Assembly: GCF_026535915.1 (NCBI RefSeq)
Contig: NZ_JAFNPF010000001.1
Span: 1,488,001 to 1,552,000, forward strand
Reading direction: 5' to 3'
Origin: Snodgrassella sp945267035
Lineage (GTDB): Bacteria > Pseudomonadota > Gammaproteobacteria > Burkholderiales > Neisseriaceae
Length of the DNA stretch: 64,000 nt
Shown here: one piece after another, positions 43,718 to 53,061 of the stretch
Layout: each line of letters opens with the position of its first letter
How positions within the stretch are numbered: position 1 is the stretch's first letter
Translations under genes and position numbers: made by a program
Notes under the pieces: model-generated
Databases searched by the model: none
What the model was told of the DNA's origin: nothing
What the model saw: the letters and a program-made list of their open reading frames with translations, nothing else

Positions 43718-45091
43718 ATGGATTCATCCAAAAAAACTTCAGACAATGCTGTCCTTGAACAAAATACCAGATTCTGGCCCACAGGCTGGTGGCGAATACT
43801 GGATAACTACAAAGTCGGTATCATTCCCCTGCCATTCTTTATATTTGCCGGTCTGCTGATATTTACTGAAGTTTTCCTAGGCGACAAACTTCCATCAGAC
43901 ATCGTAGTGATGGTAGTAACCTGTGCCTTTTTCGGTTTTCTGTGCGGTGAATTTGGCAAGCGCTTACCAATCGTCGGTAAAATGGGTGCAGCGGCAATCT
44001 GTGCTACATTCATTCCTTCTGCACTGGTATTTTACAAAATACTGCCGGAGCCAATCGTCACGGCAACCACTTCCTTCTATAAAAGCACCCACATTCTCTA
44101 TTTATATATCTGCTGCATCATTGTCGGCAGTATTATGAGCATGGATAGAAACACATTGATTAAAGGCTTTTTGAAAATATTTGGCCCAATGTTATGTGGT
44201 GAAATTGTGGGGATGCTTACCGGCGTCTTAATCGGTACGCTTCTTGGCTTGAGTCCATCCTATACATTTTTCTTCCTAGTTCTGCCCATTATGGCCGGTG
44301 GTGTTGGTGAGGGCGCAATCCCATTATCTATGGGCTATGCCTCCATACTGGGTATGCAGCAAGGTGATGCACTTGGTCAGGTGCTACCTATCGTTATGCT
44401 TGGTGGTTTGACGGGTATTTTATGTGCAGGTGTTTTAAATCGCATCGGCAAAAAATATCCTCACCTGACTGGTAATGGCAAAATTCTTCCTGCTGGTGAT
44501 GCGGATAATGTTTCATTACACGCTAAAATTGAAGTGACTAATGATGTCACCACCTTTGCCAGTGGCGTTTTATTAGCGACCATGCTGTATATGGTCGGCA
44601 TGATATTACATAAACTGATTGGCTTACCGGCACCGATTGGTATGCTTTTTGCTGCCATTTTGGTTAAATTAACTTCTGCCGTGTCACCCAAAGTATTGAG
44701 TGGTTCTCAAGTCGTTTATAAATTTTTCCAAACTTCCGTCACTTATCCAATTCTTTTTGCTGTCGGCGTTGCAATTACACCATGGCAAAGAATCGTTGAT
44801 GCTTTCACCATAACTAACATCATCGTTATCCTGTCTACCGTCATCTCATTGGTTACAACAGGCTTTTTTGTCAGCAAAAAAATGGGCATGTATCCAATTG
44901 ATACTGCAGTGATTTCATGCTGCCAAAGCGGACAAGGTGGTACTGGTGATGTGGCCATTCTGACAGCAGCTGAACGCATGGAATTAATGCCCTTTGCTCA
45001 GATAGCCACCCGTATTGGTGGAGCAATCAATGTTTCACTTTCACTACTTATATTAGGTAATTTTTTGTCTTACATCAATCCGCTCTCTTAA
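43718..45091 (+). CDS. 2-hydroxycarboxylate transporter (citrate/malate type)
   Basis: This 457-residue inner-membrane carrier belongs to the 2-HCT family (CitS, CitP, CimH, MaeN). About eleven hydrophobic segments are visible. Both re-entrant loop signatures are present: GGVGEGAIPLSMGYA (about 198-212) and GQGGTGDVAILTAAERMELMPFAQIATRIGG, in parts (about 405-435), the latter with the conserved substrate-binding Arg. Members either cotransport citrate with sodium or protons or exchange citrate for lactate or malate. The sequence does not tell me which. It opens the citrate-lyase gene run, so citrate is the likely substrate. Confidence 0.93.
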   Translation: MDSSKKTSDNAVLEQNTRFWPTGWWRILDNYKVGIIPLPFFIFAGLLIFTEVFLGDKLPSDIVVMVVTCAFFGFLCGEFGKRLPIVGKMGAAAICATFIPSALVFYKILPEPIVTATTSFYKSTHILYLYICCIIVGSIMSMDRNTLIKGFLKIFGPMLCGEIVGMLTGVLIGTLLGLSPSYTFFFLVLPIMAGGVGEGAIPLSMGYASILGMQQGDALGQVLPIVMLGGLTGILCAGVLNRIGKKYPHLTGNGKILPAGDADNVSLHAKIEVTNDVTTFASGVLLATMLYMVGMILHKLIGLPAPIGMLFAAILVKLTSAVSPKVLSGSQVVYKFFQTSVTYPILFAVGVAITPWQRIVDAFTITNIIVILSTVISLVTTGFFVSKKMGMYPIDTAVISCCQSGQGGTGDVAILTAAERMELMPFAQIATRIGGAINVSLSLLILGNFLSYINPLS

Positions 45092-45123
45092 AGACTGATT
45101 AAAAAATTCAGCAAAGAGTAAAA

Positions 45124-45157
45124 TAACCTATTCCTTAACTGAGTAAGGAATAGGTTA
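45124..45157 (+). other. perfect 14-bp hairpin inside the citrate operon
   Basis: TAACCTATTCCTTA and TAAGGAATAGGTTA pair perfectly around six bases, between the transporter and the FAH-family gene. No T-run follows, so read-through with partial attenuation or an RNA processing/stability role is likely. Confidence 0.78.
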
Positions 45158-45192
45158 AATGGATGATATAAATCATACATCTAGGAGCACAT

Positions 45193-46029
45193 ATGAAATT
45201 AGCCAGTTACCTTATCTCTGGTAAACCTGGTTACGGCGTGATGCACGAAAAAGGTATTACTGATCTTTCCGTGCATTTTGGTAATAAATATCCAGATTTA
45301 AAATCTTTGATTAGCGATCCGGATGCCCTTGCATTAGCAAAAGAATATCCATTAGATTCCGTAATTCCCACTAACTCAGTGACCTTTTTACCAGTCATTC
45401 CCAATCCAAACAAAATTTTGTGCGTTGGGATGAATTATAAAGAGAAACGGAAAGAATTTTCTGCCACAGAAAGCGCGATGACACTGTTCACCCGTTTCAG
45501 TGATACTCAGGTAGGTCATCTTCAACCAGTGATCAAACCTCCGTTTACTGAAGAATTCGATTATGAAGGCGAATTGGCTGTCATCATTGGTAAACCATGC
45601 CATCGGATTAAAGCAGCTGATGCACAACAGTACATAGCAGGTTATAGTTGTTACATGGACGGTTCTGTTCGAGATTGGCAATATGAATGGTTTACAGCTG
45701 GCAAAAACTGGCTCAATACTGGCGCATTCGGTCCTTGTCTAACCACAATTGATGAAGTGCCAGACTTAGAAAACCTTTCAATTCAAACTATTTTGAATGG
45801 TGAACGCGTTCAGCATGATTTTTTAGGCAATATGGTGTATAAAGTACCCGTTATCATTGAATACATCAGCACTTTTACGCGCCTTTCACCAGGTGATGTC
45901 ATTATTACCGGTTCTCCAGGTGGTGTAGGAAAAAAACGTCACCCACCATTGTTTTTAAAAGCCGGTGATAAAATTGAAGTGATTATTGATAAAATCGGTC
46001 ATTTAACCAATACTATTGCTAACGAGTAA
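45193..46029 (+). CDS. fumarylacetoacetate hydrolase-family protein, candidate oxaloacetate decarboxylase
   Basis: The 278-residue protein has the FAH fold: a small N-terminal region (about 1-65), then the catalytic domain. Metal ligands are visible in FDYEGELAVIIGK (two Glu, about 118-130) and CYMDGSVRDWQYEW (Asp). KNWLNTGAFGPCLTT and GDVIITGSPGGVGKKRHPP are conserved substrate loops. FAH-family enzymes include acylpyruvate hydrolases and the FAHD1-type oxaloacetate decarboxylases/tautomerases. It is encoded between the citrate transporter and citC, six bases before citC, where oxaloacetate from citrate lyase must be handled. An oxaloacetate role is inference from context. Confidence 0.88.
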   Translation: MKLASYLISGKPGYGVMHEKGITDLSVHFGNKYPDLKSLISDPDALALAKEYPLDSVIPTNSVTFLPVIPNPNKILCVGMNYKEKRKEFSATESAMTLFTRFSDTQVGHLQPVIKPPFTEEFDYEGELAVIIGKPCHRIKAADAQQYIAGYSCYMDGSVRDWQYEWFTAGKNWLNTGAFGPCLTTIDEVPDLENLSIQTILNGERVQHDFLGNMVYKVPVIIEYISTFTRLSPGDVIITGSPGGVGKKRHPPLFLKAGDKIEVIIDKIGHLTNTIANE

Positions 46030-46034
46030 TCTAA

Positions 46035-47069
46035 ATGTTCGCAGCCACAGATATCGTTTTTGAATTTATTGATCCGGCAAAAAAACCAGCAGTCATTGCT
46101 GAGGCAAGCAAACTGCTTGCTCAGGTTGATCTGGAATATGATAGCCAAATTCAAACACTGCTGGTTGGATGGCACAACGACCAGCTTATCGCCTGCGCAG
46201 GTTTAGATCACAACGTTATTAAATGTGTAGCCATGCTGCCATCCTATCAAGGTTGCCAGCTCTCACTCAAATTATGCGAATATATTCAAAAATTTGCTGC
46301 AAAACAAGGTTACAATAAGCTCTTTCTTTACACCAAACCACATAACGAAGTCCTTTTTCGTCAATGTGGTTTTTATCCACTGGTAACTGTTCCAGATACT
46401 TTAGTTATTATGGAAAATACTCCTGTGGGCATCAAACGGTATTGTCAGCAGTTATCTGCTTTAAAACAAGACTGTCAAGCCGGTGCTATAGTGATGAATG
46501 CCAATCCGTTCACGCGTGGACATCTGTATTTGGTTGAACAGGCATTAAAACAGGTACCTTGGCTATATATATTTGTTGTGAGTGAAGATGCTTCCTTGTT
46601 TCCTACCAAAGTTCGTTATGATTTAGTTTGTCAGGGTGTACAACATTTATCACGTGTTAGCGTGATCTTAGGATCGGAATATCTCATTTCTCGCGCAACC
46701 TTCCCAACCTACTTTTTAAAAACTGCGCAGCAAATTGAACAAGCCTATTTGGCGGTCGATTTACTCATGTTCCGTAATTATATTGCTCCTACTTTAAACA
46801 TCACCCAACGTTTCGTCGGTACAGAGCCTTATAGCGTGGTCACCTCTGCCTACAATCAAGCGATGCATAAATGGTTGGACAGCCCCACTGCCTCAACCGC
46901 CCCACCGATTGCCGTACATGAACTGGAACGCTTAGAGATTGATGGTGATGCTGTTTCAGCATCCAGAGTACGCAAATTATTAGCGGAAAAAAACTATGCG
47001 GCCATTGAGAATTTAGTACCACCAAGCACATGGTCGTATCTAAAAAATAATGATTTCAGCATTTCTTAA
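46035..47069 (+). CDS. citC: [citrate (pro-3S)-lyase] ligase CitC
   Basis: This enzyme activates citrate lyase by acetylating the prosthetic-group thiol on CitD with acetate and ATP. The 344-residue protein has a GNAT-like N-terminal domain (about 30-130; YQGCQLSLKLCEYIQKFAAK, FRQCGFYPL). A nucleotidyltransferase-type domain follows, with the HxGH-like VMNANPFTRGHLYLVEQAL (about 152-170) and the C-terminal SASRVRKLL ATP loop. It is co-transcribed with the FAH-family gene (5-base gap) and citD. Confidence 0.95.
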   Translation: MFAATDIVFEFIDPAKKPAVIAEASKLLAQVDLEYDSQIQTLLVGWHNDQLIACAGLDHNVIKCVAMLPSYQGCQLSLKLCEYIQKFAAKQGYNKLFLYTKPHNEVLFRQCGFYPLVTVPDTLVIMENTPVGIKRYCQQLSALKQDCQAGAIVMNANPFTRGHLYLVEQALKQVPWLYIFVVSEDASLFPTKVRYDLVCQGVQHLSRVSVILGSEYLISRATFPTYFLKTAQQIEQAYLAVDLLMFRNYIAPTLNITQRFVGTEPYSVVTSAYNQAMHKWLDSPTASTAPPIAVHELERLEIDGDAVSASRVRKLLAEKNYAAIENLVPPSTWSYLKNNDFSIS

Positions 47070-47094
47070 CAAGCCTTCAATATGAGGTAAACAA

Positions 47095-47385
47095 ATGAAA
47101 ATTGAAAAACCTGCCCTTTCGGGAACACTTGAGTCCAGCGATCTGCTGGTTAAAGTGGAACCCAATCAAGGGTTAGAAATTGTTATTAACAGCGATGTTC
47201 ATAAACAGTTTGGTCACCAAATCAAACATGTTGTAGATCAGACCTTACAGGATCTAGGTGTTTCAGATGGTCTGTTCATCATCGAAGATCGCGGTGCGCT
47301 TGACTGTGTCATCAAAGCCCGCGTGCAAAGTGCAGTACAACGATCATTAGAAAATCCGACCCTGAACTGGAGTCAAGTATTATGA
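47095..47385 (+). CDS. citD: citrate lyase acyl carrier protein CitD (gamma subunit)
   Basis: This 96-residue protein carries the phosphoribosyl-dephospho-CoA arm that shuttles acetyl and citryl groups between CitF and CitE. The modified Ser is expected in SGTLESSDLLVKVEP (Ser14 region), the family signature. The end reads NWSQVL. The stop overlaps the citE start by four bases (ATGA), so the two are translationally coupled. Confidence 0.95.
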   Translation: MKIEKPALSGTLESSDLLVKVEPNQGLEIVINSDVHKQFGHQIKHVVDQTLQDLGVSDGLFIIEDRGALDCVIKARVQSAVQRSLENPTLNWSQVL

Positions 47386-48263
47386 GTAAAGTTCGTCGCA
47401 GTATGCTATTTTTACCGGGCGCTAATGCAGCTATGTTATCCACTGCATTCGTTTATCGTCCGGATTCTGTAATGTTTGATCTGGAAGATGCCGTGGCCGT
47501 TTCTGAAAAGGACAGCGCGCGTCTGTTAGTTGCTCAGACATTAAAAATGGGGGTTTACCAACGTTACGGTATTGAAACTGTGGTTCGTGTCAATGCTCTT
47601 GATACTCCATACTTCAAAGACGACGTTGAAGCAGTAGTTCGCGCAGGTGTTGACGTGGTTCGTTTACCTATGACACATACACCTGAAGACGTAAAAGAAC
47701 TGGAAAAACTGATTGAATCAATCGAACAAACTGGTGTTCGTCCAGTGGGTTCTACCAAAATCATTGCAGCCATTGAATCTGCACAGGGTGTGGTTAACGC
47801 ATTGGCTATTGCTCAGTCAAGCCCACGTATGGTGGGTATTGCATTGGCTGCCTTTGACTATCTGGTTGATATGCGTAGTGCCCGTGGTGATGGTACCGAA
47901 CTATTCTATGCTCGCTGTACCGTTCTGCATGCTGCTCGCGTAGCCAAAATTCAGGCTTATGATGTCGTATTTGGCGATGTTAACAATGATGAAGGCTTCA
48001 TCCAAGAAGCAACCAAATCCAAACAGCTTGGCTTTGACGGTAAATCACTCATCAATCCTCGTCAAATCGAATTGTTAAATAAAGTTTATGCTCCTACAGC
48101 CAAAGAAATTGCCAATGCCAAAGCAGTCATTCAGGCAGCGGAAGAAGCTGAACAGCAAGGACTGGGTGTTGTTTCCTTAAATGGCAAAATGATTGATGCT
48201 CCTATCATCACTCATGCCAGAATGGTTTTGGAAATGGCAAGCCAATATAATCTTTTACATTAA
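47382..48263 (+). CDS. citE: citrate lyase beta subunit CitE
   Basis: This subunit cleaves citryl-S-ACP to acetyl-S-ACP and oxaloacetate. The 293-residue TIM barrel of the HpcH/HpaI aldolase superfamily shows RRSMLFLPGANAAMLSTAF (about 5-23), VMFDLEDAVAVSEKDSAR with the metal Asp/Glu, and VVRVNALDTPYFKDD. AAIESAQGVVNALAIA, with a metal-binding Glu, and FDGKSLINPRQIELLN complete it. It overlaps citD and is followed by citF after 13 bases. Confidence 0.96.
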   Translation: MSKVRRSMLFLPGANAAMLSTAFVYRPDSVMFDLEDAVAVSEKDSARLLVAQTLKMGVYQRYGIETVVRVNALDTPYFKDDVEAVVRAGVDVVRLPMTHTPEDVKELEKLIESIEQTGVRPVGSTKIIAAIESAQGVVNALAIAQSSPRMVGIALAAFDYLVDMRSARGDGTELFYARCTVLHAARVAKIQAYDVVFGDVNNDEGFIQEATKSKQLGFDGKSLINPRQIELLNKVYAPTAKEIANAKAVIQAAEEAEQQGLGVVSLNGKMIDAPIITHARMVLEMASQYNLLH

Positions 48264-48276
48264 TATCAGAGCAGCT

Positions 48277-49797
48277 ATGACTAAAATAATCGATTCCATT
48301 GCAGAACAATATCCGCAAATTACCGGTCTGACCGCATTCAGCGGTGCTAACACCACTACGCCCTATCTTGCTGATACAGAGCAAAAATACCAGCGTAAAA
48401 TGTGTGAGAGTATTGAAGACGCAATTAAAAAAGTTGGGTTGAAAGATGGTATGACCGTTGGTTTTCACCATGCTTTCCGCGAAGGCGACAAAATCATTAA
48501 TCTGGTAGTGGGCATCTTGGCCAAAATGGGTTTCAAAAATATGACCCTGGCTTCAAGCTCATTATTATCTTGTAATGATTACCTGATTGAGCATATCAAA
48601 TCAGGTGTCATCACCCAGATTTATACTTCAGGTATGCGTGGTAAATTGGCCGATGCCATTTCTCACGGTTTGATGGAAAATCCTGTACACATCCATTCAC
48701 ATGGTGGTCGGGTTAAACTGATTCAGGATGGCGTCATTAATCTGGACGTTAGTTTCCTAGCCGTATCTACCGCAGATGAATTTGGTAACGCCAACAGCGT
48801 AACCGGCAAATCTCGCTGTGGTTCGCTTGGTTACGCCATGGTTGATGCGCAATATGCCAAAAAAGTGGTTTTATTGGCGGAAGAAATTGTTGCTTATCCA
48901 AACCACCCTGCTAGTATCCGTCAGGATCAGGTTGACTACATTGTTAAAGTTGATCAGGTTGGTGACCCAACCAAAATCAGCGTGGGTGCCGTACGTATCA
49001 CCAGCAACCCCCGTGAACTGATGATCGCCCGCTATGCAGCTGAAGTCATTGAACATTCTGGTTACTTCGAAGATGGATTCTCTATCCAGACTGGTTCCGG
49101 TGCAGCTGCTACTGCTTGTACACGCTTTTTAGAAGATAAAATGCGTGCTAAAAACATCACAGCTGGTTTCGCTTTAGGTGGCATCACCCAAAGTATTGTG
49201 GATTTACACCAAAAAGGTTTAATCAAAGTTTTACTGGATACCCAAAGCTTCGATAATGCCGCAGGTATTTCTTTAGGTGAAAATCCAAACCATTTCGAAA
49301 TCTCCACCAACTATTATGCCAATCCAGCCGCTAAGGCAGCAGCCTGCGATCATCTGGATATCGTCATATTAAGTGCTTTGGAAATTGACCTGAACTTCAA
49401 CGTTAACGTACTAACCGGTTCAGATGGCGTGATGCGTGGTGCATCAGGTGGTCACTGTGATACTGCTGCAGGTGCTAATCTTTCAATTATCGTCGCTCCA
49501 TTAATCCGAAGCCGTATTCCAACCGTTATCTCTAAAGTCACAACCATCGTGACACCAGGCGAAAGCATCGACGTATTGGTTACCGATCATGGTATCGCCG
49601 TAAATCCAAATCGTCCAGAAGTTGCTCAACGCTTGAAAGATGCTGGTCTTCCAGTATTGACCATTGAAGAACTGTATCAACGCGCCATTGATTTAACTAC
49701 CGAACCAGAACCGATCAAATTTAAAGATAAGATCGTTGGTATCGTACATTACCGTGATGGCTCTATCATTGACGTGGTTCGTGAAGTTCAAGACTGA
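48277..49797 (+). CDS. citF: citrate lyase alpha subunit CitF (citrate CoA-transferase)
   Basis: This subunit exchanges the acetyl group on CitD for citrate, forming citryl-S-ACP and acetate. The 506-residue protein consists of two CoA-transferase-like domains. GMTVGFHHAFREGDKIINLV and HSHGGRVKLIQDGVINLDV, in parts, are CitF features, with the C-terminal GSDGVMRGASGGHCDTAAGA. The frame is open to 48193, inside citE, but ATG 48277 fits the family and starts after the citE stop. A long hairpin separates it from citX. Confidence 0.96.
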   Translation: MTKIIDSIAEQYPQITGLTAFSGANTTTPYLADTEQKYQRKMCESIEDAIKKVGLKDGMTVGFHHAFREGDKIINLVVGILAKMGFKNMTLASSSLLSCNDYLIEHIKSGVITQIYTSGMRGKLADAISHGLMENPVHIHSHGGRVKLIQDGVINLDVSFLAVSTADEFGNANSVTGKSRCGSLGYAMVDAQYAKKVVLLAEEIVAYPNHPASIRQDQVDYIVKVDQVGDPTKISVGAVRITSNPRELMIARYAAEVIEHSGYFEDGFSIQTGSGAAATACTRFLEDKMRAKNITAGFALGGITQSIVDLHQKGLIKVLLDTQSFDNAAGISLGENPNHFEISTNYYANPAAKAAACDHLDIVILSALEIDLNFNVNVLTGSDGVMRGASGGHCDTAAGANLSIIVAPLIRSRIPTVISKVTTIVTPGESIDVLVTDHGIAVNPNRPEVAQRLKDAGLPVLTIEELYQRAIDLTTEPEPIKFKDKIVGIVHYRDGSIIDVVREVQD

Positions 49798-49816
49798 TCT
49801 TAACCGACCATAGTTC

Positions 49817-49860
49817 AGGCTGCATACCTTGCTCCGCTAGTCAGTTCAGGTATGCAGCCT
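49817..49860 (+). other. perfect 13-bp hairpin between citF and citX
   Basis: AGGCTGCATACCT and AGGTATGCAGCCT pair perfectly across an 18-base loop, 20 bases after citF. There is no T-run. It could lower citX expression relative to the lyase subunits. Confidence 0.78.
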
Positions 49861-49898
49861 ATTTATTACCTCATCACAACCCTAAATAAAGACAGCAG

Positions 49899-50456
49899 AT
49901 GAATTCAGGCACAATAACACCAACACCAATTACCCTTGCACAACTCCTACTAGCTCGAGAACAGCGTCAAACACGGCAAGCTCAATTATTACAGCAATAC
50001 CAATCAACATTAATTTGTCTTACCATCAACATGCCAGGTGAAGTAAAACTGAATGAAGACAGTATACTGTTATTTACCCAAGCAGTTTCTGCTATTGAAT
50101 CTGTGGCAAAAAAAAATAAATTGCATATATTGCATCAGCAGCAACTTCCATTAATCACCGGCGCAGAAGCCTATTGGGTTATCGCAGACAAAAAAGCTAA
50201 AGAAATAAAAAAATTACTGATTGAACTTGAACAGCAGCACCCATTAGGGCGAATGTGGGACATTGACGTATTCAATCCTGATACCGGCACAGCCCTTAGT
50301 CGCAGCATGATGTCTATCGAACCAAGAGCCTGTTTAGTTTGCCAACAACCAGCTAAAGCCTGCGCTCGATCGCAACAACATCCATTACAAGAACTACTCT
50401 CTGTAATCCATGACAAAATCACTAATTATCGTGTGCAAACAGCAGATAAACCTTGA
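49899..50456 (+). CDS. citX: citrate lyase holo-ACP synthase CitX
   Basis: This enzyme transfers the triphosphoribosyl-dephospho-CoA precursor made by CitG onto CitD. The 185-residue protein has LLLAREQRQTRQAQLLQQY (about 16-34), the family N-terminal signature. HPLGRMWDIDVFNP follows, then the cysteine-rich RACLVCQQPAKACARSQQHP (about 143-162), with metal-like Cys residues and the HP motif. It closes the citrate-lyase gene run. No terminator was found right after it. Confidence 0.93.
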   Translation: MNSGTITPTPITLAQLLLAREQRQTRQAQLLQQYQSTLICLTINMPGEVKLNEDSILLFTQAVSAIESVAKKNKLHILHQQQLPLITGAEAYWVIADKKAKEIKKLLIELEQQHPLGRMWDIDVFNPDTGTALSRSMMSIEPRACLVCQQPAKACARSQQHPLQELLSVIHDKITNYRVQTADKP

Positions 50457-51447
50457 CCCATAAGTCTCAGGCTTCTTAATCGTTGAACTTTCTTTCTCAG
50501 CGTAAATACTGCCGCAGCTTAATTAAACCCTAAACCATATGTCACATACATCTTCAATGTCTCACTTGATGATGTCTTTATTTGGTTAATGGTAATCATG
50601 ATTCAACTGCAATAAAGGCAAATTCAATATGAAATAATTCAATTTATAACTATTTAAGATATTGTATATTTCTACCGAAATTAACATTCAACAATAGACT
50701 GAAAGTTGCATCAATATTTAGAAATTTTTGCATGAACCAGCAGAATGATTAGATACTGGAAAACAGATACAACTAAGCCATATCAGAAATATTGCGATTG
50801 TTTCCAATAGCTCAAATACTGTCTAGTAAATTGATAATAAAAATTTAGCAATCAGCAAACAGGTAAGTTAGACAATCTCATCTACCTACTTACAGAAACT
50901 TTTAATCCATCAATAAACTGAAGTTTGAAACTTAAAAAAAACGTGTGGACGTAATATTTGAATAACCGCACATAGCAATTACAAAACCCTTCACTACATC
51001 GCGATCTGTATTGTTATGCTTTCGTAATTAAACGATCACCTAGATAATTAATTGCGGAACGATAGCTTACAGTCATCAGAATCCATTAAATCCAACTTGA
51101 TAGTATGCTATATCGTCATAATATATTTATTCTTAAGCCTCCCTACTTTGATCTGTCACATAAGTTTAACCAGAATTTCCCCGACTCATCTTGCATAGAC
51201 GTTTGCCAGTCATTCAGATCAGAAAATCCTCAATACCGTGTTGGATTTACTCGTAAAGTAGCAAAATCGCAAAAACATGGGCTTTAGACAATATCTGTAT
51301 TTATTACAACAAAGCCAAATATGAGTCAGACTACTAAAAAACCAGCTAATTATGCGAAAACTTCGTAGACATTTAATCTCGTATTCACCCTGATCAAAAA
51401 GAAAGTATTCTCTAGCGCACATTCATTTAATACCTAGTCTGTAACAA
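50457..51447. other. 1-kb gene-free stretch between citX and lpd
   Basis: AT-rich, with only short frames (for example 51105-51287) that look random. I see no gene, RNA or repeat. No sucC or sucD is present here. Confidence 0.5.
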
Positions 51448-51478
51448 AAAAAACCGCATCACAAAGATGCGGTTTTTT
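51448..51478. terminator. terminator of the sucA-sucB-lpd operon
   Basis: AAAAAACCGCATC and GATGCGGTTTTTT pair around five bases. T-runs are present on both strands. It lies 15 bases past the lpd stop. Confidence 0.95.
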
Positions 51479-51493
51479 AATAAATCATTAGAC

Positions 51494-52906
51494 TTATTTA
51501 ATAGAGCAAGCAGCTTCATGTACTGCTTCAGATAAAGTTGGATGACCGTGAATAATTCGGCGGATATCTTCACTTGAAGCTTTAAACTCCATGGCCATAA
51601 CAGCTTCGGAAATCAATTCAGAAGCCACAGGTCCGATGATGTGCACACCAAGAACTCGGTCAGTTTCAGCATCTGCTAAAATTTTCACGAAACCTTTACC
51701 TTGTCCCATACCCAAAGCACGTCCATTAGCAGCAAAGCTAGATTGACCTTTTTTGTACTTCACTCCAGCTGCTTTTAATTGCTCCTCAGTCTGACCAACC
51801 CAGGCAATTTCAGGGTGAGTATACATTGCAGCAGGAATAGTGCTCATATTAACAAACGGTTTTTGACCAGCAATTCGTTCTGCCACAGCCACACCTTCAG
51901 CAGAAGCTTTGTGTGCCAGCATAGGTCCACGAACAACGTCACCGATTGCCCATACATTTGGCAGATTAGTGCGACATTCTTCATCAACCACAATAAAGCC
52001 ACGTTCATCTTTTTGTAAACCAACACCTTCAGCATTCAAACCGTTGGTATTTGGAATACGACCAATAGCAATAATCAGTTTATCGAAAGAATCTGATTTT
52101 TCCTCACCATTCAAAGTATATTTAACATTCACATGGTTTTTGGTTTTTTCTATTGCATTAATAGTCACACCCAAATGAATATTTAAATTTTGTTCTTTAG
52201 TGAAAATCTTAAACGCTTCTTTAGCAACCTGTTGATCTACAGCCGCCAGGAATGTTGGCATAGCTTCAAGAATAGTCACTTCAGCGCCCAGACGGTTCCA
52301 TACAGAACCCATTTCCAGACCGATTACACCAGATCCGATCATACCCAATTTACCTGGAACCTCTTCCAGATTCAGAGCACCTTCATTATCCAAGACTTTA
52401 TCATTATCAATTTCAATCAATGGTAATGGACGTGGAGATGAACCAGTTGCTACGATGACGTGCTTAGCAGAAACAGTTTGTTTAGCACCATTAGCTTCTA
52501 CTTCGATCTGCCATAAACCATCTTTTTGTCCTTGCAAAGAACCGCGACCGAAAATACTTTCTACTTTGTCTTTTTTGAATAAAAAGCCGATACCGTTAGT
52601 TAATTTGCTAACGATTGCATCTTTGCGCTCGATCATCTTTTTAGCATCGAATTTTTTCACTTTAACTTCGATGCCATGTTCAGCAAATTCAGTTTCTGCA
52701 GCGTGATAATTTTCACTGGTCTGCAACAATGCTTTAGAAGGAATACAGCCAACATTCAAGCAGGTACCACCCAAAGCAGGTGCATCACCTTTTTTATTCA
52801 AACCAGCATCAATACAAGCCGTTTTAAAACCCAGCTCAGCTGCACGAATCGCTGCTACATAGCCTCCAGGGCCGGCACCAATGACCACAACGTCAAATTG
52901 AGACAT
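51494..52906 (-). CDS. lpdA: dihydrolipoyl dehydrogenase (E3)
   Basis: This FAD/NAD disulfide oxidoreductase reoxidises the lipoyl arm of 2-oxoacid dehydrogenase complexes. The 470 residues show the FAD motif VVVIGAGPGGYVAAIRAAELG, in parts, the redox disulfide GGTCLNVGCIPSKALL (Cys49, Cys54), the NAD site MIGSGVIGLEMGSVW and the C-terminal catalytic HGHPTLSEAVHEA. The ATG at 52906 gives the standard MSQFDVVVIG start. It is third in the sucA-sucB-lpd operon, so it serves 2-oxoglutarate dehydrogenase and possibly others. sucCD is absent after it. Confidence 0.97.
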   Translation of the reverse strand: MSQFDVVVIGAGPGGYVAAIRAAELGFKTACIDAGLNKKGDAPALGGTCLNVGCIPSKALLQTSENYHAAETEFAEHGIEVKVKKFDAKKMIERKDAIVSKLTNGIGFLFKKDKVESIFGRGSLQGQKDGLWQIEVEANGAKQTVSAKHVIVATGSSPRPLPLIEIDNDKVLDNEGALNLEEVPGKLGMIGSGVIGLEMGSVWNRLGAEVTILEAMPTFLAAVDQQVAKEAFKIFTKEQNLNIHLGVTINAIEKTKNHVNVKYTLNGEEKSDSFDKLIIAIGRIPNTNGLNAEGVGLQKDERGFIVVDEECRTNLPNVWAIGDVVRGPMLAHKASAEGVAVAERIAGQKPFVNMSTIPAAMYTHPEIAWVGQTEEQLKAAGVKYKKGQSSFAANGRALGMGQGKGFVKILADAETDRVLGVHIIGPVASELISEAVMAMEFKASSEDIRRIIHGHPTLSEAVHEAACSIK

Positions 52907-53018
52907 CGAAATTCCTTTCAATTATTATATTTCACTAATATGATTAAACAGCCATGACGAAATAGACATGCTTTTATTGCTTCATGTTTTCATCATCATA
53001 GCTGTTCTAATCAGCAAA

Positions 53019-53044
53019 CTGCCAGACAAAACTTCATCTGGCAG
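53019..53044 (-). other. hairpin between sucB and lpd
   Basis: CTGCCAGA and TCTGGCAG are perfect 8-bp arms around a ten-base loop in the 155-base sucB-lpd gap. No T-run follows. It may mark mRNA processing or attenuation. Confidence 0.65.
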
Positions 53045-53061
53045 CGAGTTGACTTTAAGTA

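Noticed and set aside
51105..51287. 60-codon plus-strand ORF between citX and lpd
   Set aside because: Random-looking translation and no signals. Treated as noise.
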